From positions 1-8,545 of the forward strand of contig SKOL01000467.1 in the NCBI GenBank assembly GCA_007120055.1: a stretch of DNA of 8,545 nt, given 5' to 3'. Position 1 is the stretch's first letter, and every line of letters starts with the position of its first letter. The position numbers and the translations under genes were made by a program. The notes under the pieces were generated by a model. The model was not told the origin of the DNA and did no database searches. It worked only from the letters and a program-made list of their open reading frames with translations. Origin of the DNA: Anaerobacillus sp. Its GTDB lineage: Bacteria > Bacillota > Bacilli > Bacillales_H > Anaerobacillaceae. Of the stretch, positions 6,949 through 8,545 are shown piece after piece.

Positions 6949-6954
6949 ACTCAT

Positions 6955-6960
6955 CCCCCT
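6955..6960 (-). promoter_or_regulatory. Ribosome binding site of E1-beta overlapping the E1-alpha stop
   Basis: AGGGGG on the minus strand shares its first two bases with the TAG stop of E1-alpha, abuts ATG 6954, and stands six bases before ATG 6948. This supports 6948 as the E1-beta start and suggests coupled translation of the two E1 subunits, which are needed in equal amounts. Confidence 0.65.
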
Positions 6961-7921
6961 ATATATATAAGTCTTCAAATGCTTCTTCTGGTTTTGGATA
7001 AGGACTTTCTAATGCAAAACGTAGGGCTTCTTCCATTTCTTTTTTCACTTTTAATTCAATAGATTTAAAGTCTTCTTCTGTCATACCATTTTGTTTTGTT
7101 ACTTGATCAATGAAAAATGCAATTGGATCATTTTCTTCTGCTTTTGTCTTCACTTCTTCACTTGTACGGTATTTTTCCGGATCGCCTACAAAATGACCTC
7201 GAACGCGATAGGTTTTAGCTTCAATCAAGGTCGGCCCTTCACCGTTTCTTGCCCGTATTACAGCTTCCTCAATAACCTTACTCACTTCAAAAACATCCTT
7301 ACCTTGAACGATAATTCCTGGCATAGAATACGCTACGGCACGATCTGCAATATTCTTAACAGAGGTGACTTCGTGCATAGGTGTAGTAGACGCCCATTGA
7401 TTATTTTCACAGACAAAAATAACAGGAAGTTTCCACGCTGAAGCCATATTTAACGCTTCATGAAATGTTCCTCGATTACTTGCTCCATCTCCAAAAAAAC
7501 ATACTGCAACATGATCGGTATTATTTAATACTGAAGAAATCCCTGCACCTACTGCTAAATTAAAACCACCGCCTACTACCCCATTGGCACCTAACATCCC
7601 AACACTGAAATCGGCAATATGCATCGATCCGCCTTTTCCTTTGCAATAACCTGTACTTTTCCCAAAGAGCTCTGCCATACACCTATTCGCATCTGCTCCC
7701 TTAGCCAATGTGTGACCATGTCCTCTATGGGTGCTCGTAATAAAATCCGTCTTCCTTAACTTTTGGCAGGCACCTACTGCAATTGCTTCCTGGCCAATAG
7801 ATAAATGAACAAAACCTGGTATTTCACCTTCTAAAAATTTTTCTTCAACGAGCTGTTCAAACTTTCTAATTCTTAGCATTTGATAATATAATTCACCCAG
7901 TTGCTCTTTACAGTACTCCAT
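6959..7921 (-). CDS. acoA: E1-alpha subunit of a TPP-dependent acetoin/2-oxo acid dehydrogenase
   Basis: The alpha subunit of E1. With E1-beta it decarboxylates a 2-oxo acid or cleaves an acyloin such as acetoin, using thiamine diphosphate, and transfers the acyl unit to E2 lipoyl groups. The 320 residues match family length. Motifs are GEIPGFVHLSIGQEA (32-46), ITSTHRGHGH (61-70), CKGKGGSMHIAD (93-104), the TPP and magnesium motif GDGASN (144-149) extending to ENN (172-174), and YRVRGHFVGDP (238-248) in the active-site loop. The short N-terminus, GEIPGFVHL and SMHIAD are more like acetoin E1-alpha (AcoA) than pyruvate or branched-chain E1; still, the substrate may differ, so the symbol is provisional. 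ATG 7921 is preceded by AAGGGGGAA at good spacing. It follows the TRAP permease after 65 bp, which suggests that transport and oxidation are expressed together. Confidence 0.94.
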   Translation of the reverse strand: MEYCKEQLGELYYQMLRIRKFEQLVEEKFLEGEIPGFVHLSIGQEAIAVGACQKLRKTDFITSTHRGHGHTLAKGADANRCMAELFGKSTGYCKGKGGSMHIADFSVGMLGANGVVGGGFNLAVGAGISSVLNNTDHVAVCFFGDGASNRGTFHEALNMASAWKLPVIFVCENNQWASTTPMHEVTSVKNIADRAVAYSMPGIIVQGKDVFEVSKVIEEAVIRARNGEGPTLIEAKTYRVRGHFVGDPEKYRTSEEVKTKAEENDPIAFFIDQVTKQNGMTEEDFKSIELKVKKEMEEALRFALESPYPKPEEAFEDLYI

Positions 7922-7970
7922 TTAGATTCCCCCTTATTTTTCTAAGATTAATCCATGAAGCTTTTCTTCT

Positions 7971-7986
7971 CTTGTAACCTTACAAG
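7971..7986 (-). promoter_or_regulatory. Perfect 16-bp palindrome directly after the TRAP permease stop
   Basis: CTTGTAA and TTACAAG flank GG on the minus strand, a perfect palindrome of seven-base arms beginning at the base after the permease TAA codon. In RNA it could form a six-pair stem with an AGGU loop. No T-run follows, so it is not an intrinsic terminator. It could be an operator or an mRNA stability/processing element between transporter and enzyme genes. The rest of the 65-bp gap shows only the E1-alpha ribosome binding site and no convincing promoter. Confidence 0.4.
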
Positions 7987-8545
7987 TTATACATTTAGTA
8001 GATCCGGAAGCCAGTTTGATAATGCTGGAATATAAGTTGTCATTAATAGAACAACTACAGAAGCAATGAAGAATGGTAGTATCGCCCTCGTTATTTCCCT
8101 TAATGGTACTTTCGATATTCCGCTGGCCACATAGAGATTCAAACCTACTGGTGGTGTAAATAAACCAATAGCTAGGTTAATCGTCATAAATACACCGAAA
8201 GTTGTCGGATCAACACCAATCTTTAGCATGACAGGTAATAAGATCGGTACAAGTAAATAAAAGGCTGAAATAGCATCTATAAATGCTCCAATAATTAGTA
8301 GAATAATTGTCACGAGCAACAATATCAAAATCTTATTTTCTGTTAATGAGAGAAGTCCTTCCGAAAAAGTAATTGCAATTCTTTGGGTAGTAATAATATA
8401 GGCAAAAACGGATGCAGCTCCAACGATAATCATGACTGCAGCTGTTTGTACGGAAGCGTCCACTAAGATGGAAGGGATATGCTTAATTTTAAGATCTCTA
8501 TATATGACAAGGCCTACAAATAGAGCATAGAAAACAGCGACTACT
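7987..8545 (-). CDS. dctM: TRAP transporter large permease, DctM family (C-terminal part, cut by the right edge)
   Basis: The membrane channel subunit of a tripartite ATP-independent periplasmic (TRAP) transporter, which imports organic acids with an ion gradient and a solute-binding protein. The frame runs through the right edge without a start; 185 C-terminal residues are visible. Near the edge it reads VVAVFYALFVGLVIYRDLK, followed by several long hydrophobic helices and the DctM signature NLAIGLFTPPVGLNLYVASGI. The tail LPFFIASVVVLLMTTYIPALSNWLPDLL is typical of the family (split here: membrane helix, then the YIPALSNWLP end). A GTG at 8463 is internal and not the start. The small permease (DctQ) and binding protein (DctP) are expected beyond the right edge; DctM is usually last in the set, which fits the enzymes following it. 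The substrate is unknown: C4-dicarboxylates, 2-oxo acids, sulfonates and sugar acids are all known for the family. Confidence 0.93.
   Translation of the reverse strand, partial: VVAVFYALFVGLVIYRDLKIKHIPSILVDASVQTAAVMIIVGAASVFAYIITTQRIAITFSEGLLSLTENKILILLLVTIILLIIGAFIDAISAFYLLVPILLPVMLKIGVDPTTFGVFMTINLAIGLFTPPVGLNLYVASGISKVPLREITRAILPFFIASVVVLLMTTYIPALSNWLPDLLNV

Noticed and set aside
5971..7921. Housekeeping pyruvate or branched-chain 2-oxo acid dehydrogenase E1
   Set aside because: The E1-alpha is short at the N-terminus and has acetoin-type motifs (GEIPGFVHL, SMHIAD), and the operon context with TRAP and SDR genes is catabolic. It is not fully excluded, because the substrate cannot be read from sequence.

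Overview
The window reads as part of one large catabolic operon from a low-GC Gram-positive bacterium, most likely a member of the Bacillaceae. The grounds are AT-rich codon use, very strong purine-rich ribosome binding sites in front of nearly every gene, a GTG start, and short intergenic gaps. Every supportable gene lies on the minus strand, so transcription runs from the right edge to the left edge. No gene on the plus strand, RNA gene, insertion sequence, CRISPR array or convincing terminator was seen.

In order of transcription: the C-terminal part of a TRAP transporter large permease (DctM family, cut by the right edge); E1-alpha and E1-beta of a thiamine-diphosphate 2-oxo acid/acetoin dehydrogenase; its E2 acyltransferase, with one lipoyl domain and apparently two tandem E3-binding domains; its E3 dihydrolipoyl dehydrogenase; a short-chain dehydrogenase (SDR); a 125-bp gap with a candidate internal promoter and a palindrome; a PPC/DUF296-domain protein; a second SDR; and a bile acid:sodium symporter (BASS) family transporter that is open at the left edge.

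The genes suggest a complete uptake-and-oxidation module. A TRAP system, whose other subunits presumably lie beyond the right edge, imports an organic acid or a related anion. One or two NAD-type SDRs oxidise a hydroxyl to a ketone. The E1-E2-E3 complex, closest in motif character to acetoin dehydrogenases, then cleaves the product oxidatively to an acyl-CoA and NADH. The BASS protein would move a second or related compound. The true substrate cannot be read from the sequence. This gene set is not the classical aco operon: no AcoR-type activator is present here, while two SDRs, a PPC protein and two transporter families are added.

The points most worth a second look are the BASS protein, in which the residues that coordinate sodium in characterised relatives appear to be replaced, including a Lys and a His; the doubled E3-binding domain in E2; the PPC-domain protein inside a catabolic operon; and two palindromes in the intergenic gaps.
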